From Ceratorhiza oryzae-sativae (taxonomy: Eukaryota; Basidiomycota; Agaricomycetes; Cantharellales; Ceratobasidiaceae): a DNA stretch of 64,000 nucleotides. A program made the translations under genes and the position numbers. Below the pieces are notes generated by a model. The model was not told the origin of the DNA. It was given only the letters and a program-made list of their open reading frames with translations, and made no database searches. Each line of letters starts with the position of its first letter. The first letter of the stretch is position 1. The DNA is taken from contig JARWMV010000239.1 of assembly GCA_030998015.1 (NCBI GenBank), forward strand, positions 62,001 to 126,000, read 5' to 3'. Below are positions 22,999 through 35,848 of the stretch, one piece after another.

Positions 22999-23773
22999 GC
23001 AATGAGGACTTCGGGCTCAGTAAAAGCAAAAGCTGCTGCCCTTTGCACCCGCGCCATCTGTTTCTTCTCTGCTTGTGGGACATTGTGCCTTATCTCTGAC
23101 TTGACTGATTGATATCTTTTTCCACTTCTCTTTCTTGGTCTTCACACTTTGTACTTGTCTAAGTATGTTTGTGTTTGGCTCTTGGTACGGTCGAGCTGCT
23201 CTGTGGTTTGTAGTTTGAAAATCTAGCGGCTTGCTGTGCTTTAACATTGTTTCTCTGCGACTCCCGTTATCATGTGGCAACGTACGAATGCAGGAAGCCC
23301 GCACTCGGAGAGCTAATTAAGTGCAATCAGAGCCATTGCGAAGCTACGGAAGAACCTCGACTCGGTCCAGCTCCATGTGCCGATCGGTTAGGAGCCTGCG
23401 AGAGCAATCTTCTAGATTTTGACAAACGGTAGCAAATGAAGATTCGCAATATTCTATCTAGAGGCAAGCTATTGACCTTCGGAAAGAACGTGAGATCACT
23501 CCAGTGCAATGACGAGGAGAAGCTCCTGGGACTGAAGCTGATATGACGGCAATCACCGGCAGTACTCTGCCTGCATGGCAAAACGAGGATTGGCGATTGG
23601 GTATCTATCACACTTTTGCTACGTTAACGCAACCGCCAGCTCGGGGACCACCGTCAGTGACGGGTTTGATATCCGGTTTGGTTACATGAACATCATCCAT
23701 GGAGGGCCGACGTACCGACAGCATATAAAAGCTTGGTCGTACATGTGCAAGGCTCCATCGCATTCTCTACACC
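22999..23773. other. Intergenic between two secreted-protein genes
   Basis: It holds the 3' UTR of the small secreted protein and the promoter of the M35 peptidase. I see no gene. Confidence 0.5.
23724..23730 (+). promoter_or_regulatory. TATA box of the M35 peptidase gene
   Basis: TATAAAA lies 50 bp before the start codon, in the context gcatataaaagcttgg. Confidence 0.6.
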
Positions 23774-25322
23774 ATGCGGCTCGCTCACTCTGTACTCCTT
23801 GTAGTGCAGCTGGCACTTGCAGTCCTTGCTGCCCCTTTGCTCGATGAAGACGTCCCTACGATAGACGTCGAAGTTACCCTTAAAGGTTTTCTCTTCAGAA
23901 AAAGCTGTTGGTTCTGCACCTGATTAATATTGGATAAACAGTTCAGCGCCCTATTACCAAGCGGAGCACTCTCGCGTTTTCGGTGGTCAATACGGGAAGC
24001 AATACCTACCAGATCCTCAATACTCCAAACTCTCTTTTCACCAAATCGTCGTTCACTTTCCAGAGGTTTTACCTAGCAAATAAGGACGAACAGCGGAGTG
24101 ATCCGTCGTTCAACGGGATCCAGGTAAGTATACATCCATGTATGATAGCACGCAGCGCTTATTGACACAACCGTCTAGTCCAAGTGGGACATCGAGACTG
24201 CAGTGAAGAAAGCAGATTTCTATACGTTTCGTCCAGGGGGTAGATTTGAAGTCTCCTTTGAATGTTAGTATTTCATATCCGTTGGCACAAGTCCGATTAC
24301 TCAGATGTTGCTCTCATGCATAGTATTCGATCATTACGACTTTTCCAAATCTGGCCCTGGCACCTACCAGATTATGCTACCTCCGTATGTTCACCTTGTT
24401 GGGACGGATGGCCGAGCAACTCTCGCAAAGTTCAAAACTCTGCCAAAGGATGAGATTGAAATAGCGCGTCCGACGATTTGGCAACCAGAGATGGAGTTTA
24501 AGAACGTTGACGTTGCGGACACGGCCAACTACAGTACAACAGTTTTCAATTTTTTGAATTGCCCGCCAGACAAGCAGCAAGTAATCAGGGACGCCGCCAA
24601 TCGTGCGGACAGACTAGCGAACAGTGCTTTAAACAGTCTAGCCAACAACCAACCATGGTCTGCACTGCTAATACGGTGGTTTGGCAACTCGAACTCCAGA
24701 AAACCAATGGTCAGAAATGCATATTACTTGATGAGGCCTTTTGAACAGTACACTGTGAGTTTGTGATGATTATTTAAGCCGCAGCTGCCTGAAACCATAA
24801 TATATGGTAATAGTACGACTGCGCGTGCACTCCAGACCTGGATAAGAAGGCCTTTGCGTATGTTAATAGAAGGCTGTTTGGCCCTAGCCCAAAAAAAATC
24901 TATCTCTGTTCGGCGTTTTTTACCGAGGCAGGGGACATTGGTTTTGACTCCCGAGGCAAGCAGCGACAGCACTTTTCTCGTAGTTTTAGGGAAGCTAATC
25001 AGCGCTTCGCTTTCCCCTCGTGCAGCTGGCGTTTTGATTCACGAGTGAGTCATTTTCTAGCTATTTGAATGCCGTTTCCACACTGTCTGAATGAATTTAC
25101 TCAAGAGCGACTCATCTTGAGGTTGGAACGTGGGACTTCCGATATGGAGTCACCAAATGCCGAAATCTAGCCCAGAGCTTTTTAGGACCCATATTCGCAG
25201 TTAGAAACGCAGATTCATACGAGTACTACGCCGAAGATCTCACCCCGAATTTCATGTTTTCTGTGGGCAGTGGTGCTTTGAGCCTATTGAAAGAGTGGCT
25301 CTCTATTATGATGCGCTACTGA
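23774..25322 (+). CDS. Secreted M35 (aspzincin) metallopeptidase, peptidyl-Lys type
   Basis: A secreted zinc endopeptidase related to deuterolysin and basidiomycete peptidyl-Lys metalloendopeptidases. It begins with a signal peptide (MRLAHSVLLVVQLALAVLA), then an N-terminal beta-rich propeptide-like region (STLAFSVVNTGSNTYQIL), then the catalytic domain from about NCPPDKQQVIRDAANRADRL. Zinc motif HEATH, the family motif GTWDFRYG (GTxDxxYG) and ADSYEYYAEDL are all present, as are YDCACTPD and KKIYLCSAFF. Seven or so introns; one splits the zinc motif between HE and ATH (donor just before 25046, acceptor tactcaag), and another near 24985-25030 restores the frame before PGVLIHE. The protein ends SIMMRY at 25322. 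All catalytic residues are intact, so it should be active. Confidence 0.8.
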
Positions 25323-25599
25323 GCCGCCATCAAAGTCCATTATGCCTTTCAATGGGCTATTTTTTTATCCTTGATTTCTTTTGTTTGTTTAGGCCGAGGA
25401 ATGAGAATCTATTTCGGATAGTTAAAGCAGAAATATCGTCAGCCCGTCATGTGTAAGAGTTACGTCAAGGAGCCAACAAGAGCTCGGCGTTGGGCGACAG
25501 TTTGATGTGCTCTGTTGAAGCGTCACGAACGGACATGCTTCAGGAGTGAATAGCATAGAATGGGAGATGTGCTATGACCCGCCGGGGAGACCGCACAGT

Positions 25600-25850
25600 C
25601 GCGCAAGAGGTAGTAGAGGGGGATGCGAAGGTATTTCGACCTACAAAGTAGGATCGAACCCCTTTGGTATACATTCATGTCCTGTACATCAAAAATACGA
25701 ATCCAATATATTGGTTCGTAACAAACTAAATAGGTGATAAATGGAGAAATTGGTATATATGCGGCACTCAATTAGGCCACAGAGCCCTCACTTAATGGCC
25801 ACGAGTCAGGGGTAAGGCTGGGCCTCGTGGCTCACAACAACATGCGATAG
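25600..25850 (+). repeat. Diverged direct repeat, copy 1
   Basis: It shares the block aaggtatttcgacct, a run of similar bases after it, and, about 180 bp later, tcaggggtaaggc followed by tcgtggctc, with 27000-27260 in the same order and spacing. Probably two old copies of a short interspersed element. Confidence 0.45.
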
Positions 25851-26999
25851 GAACTTGAGAAAAATCACAGCATAATATTGGCTTTACCTGTGAAGAATCG
25901 CATTTGTTCAACATGCTCTTCTAGAAGCTCGCATTTATTATTTATATATGGAGACGATAAAGTAGTTTGAAGTTGAAGGTTAGAGAAAGTAAGAGAAAAA
26001 AAGGAACGGCAGAAGGGGGGTAGATGTGCCCCTGTTTACAGCCTATGATATTCCCTGAGTTGTGCTGTAGGTAAATTGACGTCGTTGCGCATATAGCAAG
26101 ATGACTCGGTCACCTAATCAACTATTCGAATCATATGTTGATTCGTTCTACTAAATTTGAGTATTTACAAGATAATTCTACACCTATATTGAAAAGGGCT
26201 CATGTGCACCACCGTTGTGAATGTGAACAACAACGACAAAGGACATGAATTGGATAATTACAAGTTATTAGCGAGGGAAAGTGCGTCGAATCACAGAGGA
26301 AGTTGGGTCTCCACAAAATAAAAGGGATTGAGAATACTGGCCGCCTCAACAACTCCTCCGGCATATTTAGTTTAGGGATAATTTGGTCGACCATGCATAC
26401 TCGAATTAGATTTCCTGATTCGCTCCTAAAATATTGGTGCAAAAAATTTCAGAACAGCTACTCTTGAACCTGAGATCAAGTCAATGTAGATACAAGTCGA
26501 AGAATCTTGTAGTAGCCTGTCTAAGCCGACTGCTCTGACAAATGCGACACCATTTTTTTTTTTAGCCCATGTTGAACGAACATGATCTTCTGCATGTAAA
26601 CCCGATACTTACGCTTGTGATTCTCTAGTGTTTCTACCGTACGTTCCATTAGTATACATGTCCATCACACCAATGTACCTTCGGTTTCACAAGCGATGCA
26701 TTCCCGTGTCCCCCCCCCCCCGCTTCACCTGTTGTACCACATATATAAACGAATGTATAGTCGCCTAAATCCTCAGCGACATTTCACCACTCTCACTTGC
26801 GATACACACATTACTTAAGAGCTCAATCACATATACCCGCTGCGCTATTATACATTGAAGCGCATACAATCCGTTTCGCTTCAACAGCCCAAAAGCTCAC
26901 AGAACGGGTCCTGATGTAGCCAAGGCATGAATAATACACGTATAGATTGAAGTGACAGGTAGACTGTGGTTGATACGACCTGTAGGAGGGGTCGTACTT

Positions 27000-27260
27000 A
27001 AACCGATAGATGTAGTGAAGGGGATGATAAGGTATTTCGACCTGCGGAGCTGGTATGAAATCCCTGGCTATATGTGTTCAGACTGTAGCATACAATCGAA
27101 TCTTTGTACAAAAGTATAGCCGTACAAAGGAGGAAAGGATATAAAGAAAGAAGAGAGGCGAAGTCTCGGCACTGCCTGATAGGATCTTAAACCGTATGTT
27201 CGCTGCCAATATTTGTCAGGGGTAAGGCCGATAGTTGTGGCTCGTGACAGTGGTGCTGAA
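27000..27260 (+). repeat. Diverged direct repeat, copy 2
   Basis: Second copy of the 25600-25850 element, with the same two conserved blocks about 180 bp apart. No coding capacity or clear terminal inverted repeat is visible. Confidence 0.45.
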
Positions 27261-27682
27261 GAGAAGGTCTCAAGATCGAGGTCGGGCATAGTGATGCCGC
27301 CCTGGAGTGCTTGATATTGATTAGTACAACTAACTTCCTTAATAATCTAATGGTCATCACAAAGCTCTTGAGAAGCCGCATCTAACCTATTTAAGCGAAT
27401 GGGAAACAGCCAGACCCGCCGAAAATTGTCAGGTCTGACGAGTTATGCAAATATCTTAAAATTTGTCCTGAGGATGTAATCGGTGTGAAACTTATGCATT
27501 TCAATACCATGAATCTCTTGACGCAAAGATCTATTTCGAGAAGGAAGGTACTTGCGTGGTACAGAGAACAATGAGAGCGCCTACCTATGTTACATAAACT
27601 CAGCGCCTGGTTGAGGGGCTTTATTCAACCGCCGTCACAGCCTGCTCATATCTATAGTACTGTGGCTTTGCAGTCCACAATC

Positions 27683-28452
27683 ATGGCATTTCTACTAAAG
27701 ATTCCCCGAAAGGTGCGTGACCTCGTTGTGATATTTATATCCACTTCTGCTCTTACTTGCGACCATCAGCGAATACCTGGCCCGCTCCATAATACTCGCT
27801 CTTACACAAGTCGTGCGTCCTATCCTTGACCAAACATGCAAATGAATAACCAATGGATTTCCAGCTAGCCAGAGCTCCTTGTCACAAATCCCAGAAAGTC
27901 CTCCTTCTCCTGTACCACTAGTCAACCAGAGAGACATTGACGAATTTCGTGAGACCCTCCAAACAAGCGGCTGGCATCTGTGTCAAGCAACGAATCGATT
28001 TGAAAATCTGGGCTACAAGGCCACGCGCTGGACTCTACATCATCCGGCTATCTTTCCTTCATTCAAGCTAGTGATGCAATATGTGAATGGCATAGCAGAC
28101 ATTGCGAAGGTAGAGCGGGTATGTTGAATTTATCTATGTTCATTTAGCCATTGAAACTAACTGACACGCTTGCGCCGACTAGCACCACCCCATGATCCTA
28201 ATCCATGATCGTGTCAAAGTAGACGTGTCCCTCGATACGCATGATACCATGGAGCGCCCAGCCATTCTCCCTGATGGTCAGGCTATTTCTGGACGATGGC
28301 CTGGGGTGACCCTAAGGGATATCCGAATGGCACTGCTTATTGATCCTCTGGTTCGTCAGCACAAAGGACTCAGTTCTCCCACCCCAGCCATATCAAAACT
28401 CAATTCGCTCTCACTTGATCAATTATTAACTGTCCAAATACAGCCACTCTGA
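27683..28452 (+). CDS. Pterin-4a-carbinolamine dehydratase, probably mitochondrial
   Basis: Dehydrates 4a-hydroxytetrahydropterin during pterin cofactor recycling. Four exons; the junctions keep the frame as MAFLLKIPRK, RIPGPLHNTRSYTS, a Ser/Pro linker, then the domain. The family core is clear: DIDEFRETLQTSGWHL, then NRFENLGYKATRWTL (usually F-x-F-x-D-F-x-x-A), VMQYVNGIADIAKVERHHP with the catalytic His pair, VDVSLDTHD and PGVTLRDIRMALLID. A stretch of about 18 residues is inserted before PGVTLRDI compared with bacterial and animal forms. The arginine-rich, acid-free start with RSYTS suggests mitochondrial import. Only 40 bp separate its stop from that of the convergent aldo-keto reductase. 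Confidence 0.8.
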
Positions 28453-28492
28453 CCTGTATTTCGACCATCCACTGAGCAGCTCATACCCTTGC

Positions 28493-29586
28493 CTAGTTCC
28501 CTGTCAATGCCTTCAACTCGCCCAGATGTTCGCCTAGCTCGATCTTTTGCGCTTCGACTCCCTCCTTCATGTGCTGCTCGTTCGTACTCCCAGCCAAAGG
28601 AATGATGTCCATCGATTGTGCTAATTTGTATATTATTTGCTCTACGGTGCATTTCTGGGCCTTGGCAATGTTCATGATTAAGGTATTACGAAGTAGCGAT
28701 GGGCTCCCAGTCAAAGTCCAGAACGACCTGAGAGTCCAGGAATGAATGAGACCAAGTATCAAGCGATCGGGACACCTACTCGTAGTGTATTCCCTCCTTT
28801 AGGCAATACTTATGCACAAGTTGATCCCACGCGTTGCCCTCATACCACCGATTTTGTACGATGTCCACCTTTCCTATGACCTGTAGCATCATCAAAGTCT
28901 CAACATCATATGTGTTTGACACCCCGATCATTTTTACAAGCCCTTCTCGCCTTAGATCACATAGCGTAGACCAGGCCTCTTTTGTTTGGGCTGGCGTTCC
29001 AAGTGGCGAATGGAGTAAATAACTATCGAGCCACGCCGTGCGGAGGTTTTGGAGAGAGCAAGCAAAAGAGGTACGAGTCTGGGTCGCAACCGGAGTAGAT
29101 GGATCATACGGAATGGGCTGGGAGGTGTCGTGCCCACCAATTGGTGTGAATCTAAGGCACCATGGGTCCCATTGAGTAGATGTTCGCGGTCATGTTAAAA
29201 TACCTACTTGGTCTGGATGAAAATATCACTCCGGGACAAGCCATGCTTCTCGTATGCCTCGGCCAGAGCTTCTCCAACTAGATCTTCGCTGTTATCATGT
29301 TAATAGTTTGCTCCACCCACAATGCTTTCATCACCAACCGATAGTGTTTTGGTTGGCACGCAGTATCAACCCCACGGAATCCCTCCAAACCTCAATTTCG
29401 ACTAATTCTATCAAATATTTGTACGCTAAAACTACTTACTTGCGCAATAGCTTGAACAACGAGATCTTTGGTTCGAGCCTTCTTCCTGTCAAGGCAATGA
29501 GACGCGCCCTTTATGCAATCGCGCGAATGAACAAGTCACCAGGCAGTCCCGTAGATAATTTTCGGTATTGAGCTTCTGGTCGACAT
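28493..29586 (-). CDS. Aldo-keto reductase
   Basis: An NAD(P)H-dependent oxidoreductase of the TIM-barrel AKR superfamily. Reading from ATG 29586: MSTRSSIPKIIYGTAW, KKARTKDLVVQAIAQ, GFRGIDTACQPKHY, DLVGEALAEAYEKHGL, SDIFIQTKF, LDSYLLHSPLGTPAQTKEA, LVKMIGVSNTYDVETL, QNRWYEGNAWD, and a C-terminal IIPLAGSTNEQHMKEGVEA that holds the cofactor-binding region. The catalytic tetrad is present: Asp and Tyr in GIDTA...HY, Lys in QTK, His in LLH. About five introns; the spliced length, near 270 residues, is normal. The substrate cannot be inferred. Its 3' end meets the pterin dehydratase head-on. Confidence 0.82.
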
Positions 29587-29885
29587 GCTGTGATCAGTGG
29601 AAATCCGCGATAGCCACTTTATAAAGTGAACGTATGAGTAAGGTTATCTAGCCGTATCTGATGTAATGGTCGGATGACAGCACCTGGCCGCAAGGTACCA
29701 GTACATACCTGGTTTTATCCATCGGGGTTGGTCTTCACCTGAAACCCGCAATAAAACTCAATAGCAATCTTTTTCGACTATTATTTAAGAAACAGAAGAT
29801 CGGGTCTATTTAACTTCTATCGCAACATCGCAGCGGTGATTTTGAAAAAAAAAAAGTAAATAAGGTAGATGAAGTAGGTATCCGA

Positions 29886-31621
29886 TTAAAAGATGAGCTT
29901 CTCTACCGCCTTCGTGTTGATCTATGCATTTGTTTAGATTTGATGCGTACAGTGCCAACATTATGGATACTCACATGTTTCTGGTTGACCTGCGAGAGGT
30001 CCGTTACACCGATGAGCTGCATGCTGGTCGTGAGCTCCCGCCTGAGTAAAGTGAACAACTTCTCGACTCCTTCTACACCCCAAGCGTTGGAGAACACGGC
30101 TCTTCAAGAAGAGGTTAGATCCACCTCAACGTCCAAGGCAAACAAGCTACTTACGGCCGACCGACACCAACTGCCCGGACGCCGAGAGCGATCAATTTGA
30201 GAATATCCGTCCCATGACGCACACCACTGTCCGCATATACTTCCATTTTGTTAAAGATCTCAGGTATGTTCTTGTGCATTTCCAAGAGCACCTCGACTGC
30301 AGTAGGTGCCCCGTCGATCAAACGACCCCCATGGTTACTGATATAAACCGCCTTGAACCCAAGATCCATGCATGCTTTTGCATCTTCCCATGACAAGATC
30401 CCTTTTGGAACTATAGGGAGTTTGGTCAGCTTCTGCAGTGCCGCGGCGGAGGCTAGCTGTGGTATACATTCAAGTAAGTAATTGCGGAGCATAAATAGTG
30501 TTGAGACGCACGCTGCGGTCAGTGGAGTAGTCACCACTTGATTATGCGGATCAACTATGTTAATATCGCTAGATTTTTCGCTATAACGAGGCTTTCTCCC
30601 ACCTGCTGTCTGGGGCCTTTTGTCGAAGAGCACGAGTTCGTATCCCCGAAACAGTGGGATTATCGATCGTTAGAAAGATAGCTTTGTATCCAGACTGCGC
30701 AGCCTCGGCAAAGTCTTTCTCCAACCGAGTGCGATTCGCCCATGGATATATCTGCAGCGTCCGGTATGCGATTAGTTTTTGCCTCCTATGAAGCCATTGC
30801 ATAACTTACTTGTCTAAACATAGTTTGATTGCTTAACATGGCAGCTGCCATCTCGGCCGTAGTCTTGCTAGACAAAATACTGGGCTTGTTACAATAATGA
30901 GAACCATTGTGATCGTTTTCCAGTATCACCGAGAAAACATACCACATAAAGTGCACCAGAATTCCCGGCACCTCTCACAAGATTCAGCTCTCCATTAACT
31001 GGGTCCGTAAAGCTAGAGTATCCCGCTGGGGCGATAAAGAATGGAACGGAGAACTTGGTACCAAGGATCGTCGTCCTTGGGGTGCCGCAAGTGAGATGGA
31101 TAAAAATCTAGAGGATAGGTAGAACACCCACTCGGTGCTGACATTGGCGACATTTCTGCCCATCTGAGGTCGTAGTTTGATTTGCTTCCAGATGTCAAGG
31201 TTCGAATGATAGGCTATAAACAATACAGGCGATAAACAAATTTCACTCAAAGGGGGTGTACCTCTACTCACTGATCTCGTCCAGCGAGCCAGTACGAATA
31301 TATGCTACATATACCGTAAGTGGCTGACCGGGGCTGGACCTCGAACAACCTACCATACTCCCTGTTCCCCAAATAATTCTTCACAGCAAGTTGCATATCA
31401 TGCAAATTGAAAATATCGGTTAACGGAGGCTTAACGCCAGCTACCCAGGACGTAGTATTTAAACCAGTGTCTGGAAGACCTTCAGTGTCTAGAACAACCC
31501 CTCGCACAACCATGGCATATGCTGCGATGGTAAGAGGGCTGTTGGCAATTTTGCCGAAACGCATGGCGAGGGGATATACAGGAGGGGGAAAATCCAGCGG
31601 GGGTGGGACCGTCAACCGCAT
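29886..31621 (-). CDS. FMN-dependent 2-hydroxyacid dehydrogenase / oxidase
   Basis: Family of lactate oxidase, glycolate oxidase and cytochrome b2: oxidises 2-hydroxyacids using FMN in a TIM barrel. Order seen from ATG 31621: an N-terminal extension (start MRLTVPPPLDFPPPVYPLAM) with TTSWVAGVKPPLTDIFNL, then MQLAVKNYLGNREYAYIRTGS, GTKFSVPFFIAPAGYSSF, PVNGELNLVRGAGNSGALYV, FLTIDNPTVSGIRTRALR, KLPIVPKGILSWEDAKACM, ISNHGGRLIDGAPTAVEVL (catalytic His and FMN-phosphate region) and VYADSGVRHGTDILKLIALG. The active-site set is complete. Around eight introns. The last exon is uncertain: after QVNQKHV, either acceptor near 29930 gives a short tail with the stop at 29886 or a few bases earlier. The extension of about 75 residues before the barrel is not a clear signal peptide. 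Confidence 0.8.
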
Positions 31622-34600
31622 TCACTTTAGGATTTTTATATGCGCGAAGCAGTACAATTCACCCGCCGTCTAACGTCGTGACTTGCACCGACGATTTGGC
31701 ATAGTAAGGAAGACACGGCGCACGATCATGAGGTGTCTGTGGCTAGAACCCCAACCCGTACGAGACTTGATTCAAACCTTATTTACAAGAACAAGAGGAA
31801 GATTTGTGGTAGCATGGTAGACGCGTAGTTACCATATGCGCACAGGATTTTGAAGGAAGCCAGGGCGAAAGGAAGACTTGGCTTCTACCCTCCCACATGC
31901 TCATAAAATATCTGAATTCTCCCAGCTCAACCGTGCTTGTCCCGTTGATTATCCGCAAGTCAGCCTTGGTTCGATGACGAGCCAAGTGGGAATTATAAGC
32001 CTGGTTTTGAACAGCAGCTTGCAGAGGCGCAGAAACAGTACTGGCGGAAGGGCAGGCTGTAGGGATCAAAATGGGTGGCCCGCGTTGCCGCGTGGGTGGG
32101 GCCTGCGCTGCATAGCCACCACCTACCGGTGACAAAACGTCGCAGATGAATTAGACGGATGTTATCCGGGAACCATAATCGTTTATTTAATTAGGCGCAT
32201 AAATTTGCATTTATGCATGATGCTCGACCATGGGAGCCACATTGCCAAGTTCAGAGAGCAATGGAGTGCCGCACCGTGATCCGACCGCTCCGGGCGTAAG
32301 GACATCCGCTGCTGGAGGTGATTCATCGTCAACCGGAGGCCCGGGGAGGCAAACATACGATAAAAAATATGATGCAGGGAGATACCAGTGACCACATTGG
32401 ATTCCTCCGACCATACCTCAGCATCGCTCATCGCGCTAGCCCCCTCGTAACCCCCTTGCGAAGCTTAGGGCATCAACTCATGGGCTTATCCAGGGCAACA
32501 GGGATAGCGTGGGTGGAGTCACTCGGGTCATCTGAGAGAGATCGTATGATGTAAAAATTTTGAAACATTTCAGATATCTCCGTCTATCGGTGTTACGTTC
32601 TTGTAGCCGGTGGGGTCGCACAGGAGAACCCAGGAATATGACGCATATCTGCTTCTTAGAACTGGGGAAGAGTGACGTCGAACACAATCGCATTGTGGTA
32701 GCTAGAAATTGACCGAAACATAGATAATCATTGAGGTGTATGCCAGTGCGCTGACGGCCAACAAGTGACAATCTTCTATCCCTGCTATTATCAGTATGCC
32801 GCGGTAACTCTATTCAACATATTTCCGTACCCTAGGGTTCATCGAAAAATTTAGCGTAAGATGCAGATAAATTACATCGTCGATCGACAGCAACGAACAC
32901 TCACGTCCCGCGACGCATAGACTTCTGTTGGATTCTTGAACCCAAGCAACCACATATGGCACGTAATTGGGTCCCTAGGATTAAGTTAATTATTTCAAAC
33001 AATGCGAACTTCTCTTTATACGTTTTCAAACACCGGGCGATTTGCCTAAACCAGATATTGAAAAGAGTCCCAGATTCCACGGTCTTTCTAAAACAAGGCG
33101 CTGATAGCCAAAGCAACTAACGCAAACGCAACGATAGTATCCCGTACTCTGCCATCAGAGTAATATTCCAACTTGTTCTTGGCTAACACTTATGGTGCCT
33201 TCTTCCTAATACCAAGCGGGACCTCTGCCGCGGCCTGTTATCTATCCACGCGCGGCCCGTAGTGGTTAGATATATTGATGGCGAGGGTGTCCTACATCTC
33301 GTTGATTGGCAATGAGAGGAAGGGGTGTTAACTCAAATAAGTATATTGAAATCGCGGGCCAGAAATAAATTAACCGACATTGAGGGCCAAGGAGCGTGTG
33401 TGACTAGATTCGACCAGCTATCACAAATATAAGCCGAGGAACAGCGATACACGCTTTCCGGAATGTCTGCCGGATGTACTCTCGTCCAGAACACCTTCTT
33501 CTTTCGGATTATTGACGGTTGAGAAAACAGCCTTGGAATTAGCCGGGTTGATTTCCGCTAAATTGGCGACCAAACAAGTTGAGTTTGGCCAAGATGGAGA
33601 ACAGCGTCCAATACATCGTTGAATTTCCTTGTAAGCAACACACATAGCAGGTGGAAGGCGATCTCGATTGGTGGGAGCGCTGATTACAGCAGTCCCCTTG
33701 TTCGGGGATATTTGGCCAATAAATAAATAAATCTATCCGGATCGGGCAAGTGCAATAGTGTGTGTTATGTAGAGAGGCCTAGTCTCAGCAGTTGTGGGCA
33801 AACTTAGAGTTATAGTTCACAATGCCACTCATTCTGGCGGTCCGCGGTGGGAGCAACGAGCAATCACCGGGAACACTTGTGATCCAAGTCAATCGTCCTG
33901 AGAGAACATCATATTCCCGTGGTCGTTCCGATATCAGCCACGTTTATACATTGCGCTCGGAACTTCAGGTTGTTTTATTTATCGAGATTTGAACGATAGG
34001 CTATGGCCAACGTAACTGACGTTTATCATGTGATGAATCACGTACCTCAGCGCAATAATTTCATCCAAGGCCCCCCTGTGCAGAAGGAATCCTGTCTCTC
34101 CTCAAAACTGGTAACGTGAAAATTTTTAATTGCATATGCGTGTAGCATTCCGGCAAGCTCATATCCTCTGCTGTAATGCGGACGTCACGCAGCGCAACGG
34201 AAGTGTTTAGATCGTTGTCCAGCGCTCATGCATGTCAAGAACAGGTACCGCGACAGGTATGAGGAGTAAAAGAAAGCTAGGCTCATATTTCAAGCGAAGG
34301 GGCGGCTCCCCAGCGGATAGACGAGCAGGTAATACATGATTTATGGCCCCTTGTGACAGGCTGAGAAGCAGTATTTCGCGTATGATCTTGCATGCGTCGC
34401 ATTCATTGTTGGACAAATCAGTTTCCCAGATGCTCCAGACGAGAGGCGTTAAAATCCGGACCAACTGCAACACACAACCTAACGTTGTCATCTCCTTCAT
34501 AAATCGCCAGTCACTCAAGAGGCACGGAAACAGCGCATCATCGCTTGGCATGACTCAGAGCAGGGAGTGCGTACGCTCGAAACCATCTGATAAGACTTGG

Positions 34601-35848
34601 TAGGCTGACGCATGCGCGTGGCAGCCTTTCGTTGGCGCCTATTTTTTCCCCCGAACCAATGATAAATGAGTGAGACATGATGGTGGAATGAAAGACTCAC
34701 ACTAACAGTTACAAATAGGCCAAGCAACAAATTTCCGACTTGTACCTAACCGACAAGCATCTAGTCTCAGAGAAGCGCTTCTCTCGCTTGCAAATCTGCC
34801 TTGTGTTATTTGTACGCATTTCTTGGCCGGCTAGCCCTAACCCGGGACTGCACGTTAGAGCTCTCACACAAGAGGGGCTGCAACCGTCTCCCAACGAGGA
34901 ACATGTAGCGAATGTCTACACATATCTTTCCAGGCAAGGAGGGGCGGGGTGCTTCAATTTCTTCTAGCAGAATTGTTATGTAAAAAAACAGTGCCAGATT
35001 CGTTTAGCGGGAGAGACAAGATATATCACTTATCAGAGTTGCTACAAGTTCGTGAAAGAATCACATTCGTGTCATGACGCCCGAATAAGTGTAGCTGATT
35101 ATGCTAATCATTTGAGCAGAATCCCGAAAAAATTGGCACCGGTTGTAACCGGTCCCTAATGCCCGGTTGGTTTATGCGCTCCTGAGTTCCGGCCGCTTTC
35201 AACTATGTTCTAGAGCCCAGAACATGGTCTACTTCCCAACGAAGCGAGAGCATACGTGTTTAACCAGCATTCATCAGTATCTAACATTCGGGGGCTCAGA
35301 TGGCAATGATAGGCGTACCAACCATCTAGCACAACGTGCACGTCGCTTGCAGTGCAGCCACCCGGAGCGATGCACCGAGTTGGCGTCGACATTCCGGCTC
35401 GGGTTTCGCTGGTTGCCATGCCATTATTGCTCCTCTTAGGAGACTGCGTTTATTTAGGTCTTGAATGACTGGCTACTGACTGGAACGAACAGTGATCAAA
35501 GGCTGTCGGGCAGGGTGTATGCTATATATGTATATATTCTGGATATCTGTTTGGCTGCGAGTGCGACATCAGGGGATTGCCACAGGCACCATCGGGATCC
35601 TCGCCGTGGGGAGCGAAGCACAGCCCACGTGACAGGGATGCACATGCTCACGTGGGGGAGGGGATCAACCCGGAAAACCAGAAGAAAACGGGAGCAGTAG
35701 CGACGAGGACCACCACGACGTCGAACGCACCAGCAACGACGGCGGCGCCCGCTTCTGCTTATCCGATTCGCTAACTACCGACACTCGCTTACCCCACTCG
35801 CGAAGCCTCGCACCCAACAACCATAGTCACTCTCCAGCTCTCATCGCC
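31622..35848. other. Gene desert, 4.2 kb
   Basis: Only short frames on both strands, none with a recognisable motif, signal peptide or consistent splice sites. Base composition is AT-rich. It may be old, mutated transposon sequence, but I see no terminal repeats or reverse transcriptase or transposase motif. Confidence 0.5.

Larger units (their letters stand above)
25323..27682. other. Non-coding stretch with repeats, 2.4 kb
   Basis: AT-rich, with homopolymer runs of T (near 26555) and C (near 26712). No coding frame is supported. It contains the repeat pair annotated separately. Confidence 0.5.

Noticed and set aside
25600..25700. Possible tRNA because of a ggatcgaacccc-like segment
   Set aside because: No cloverleaf with acceptor and anticodon stems could be formed; the segment belongs to the diverged repeat.
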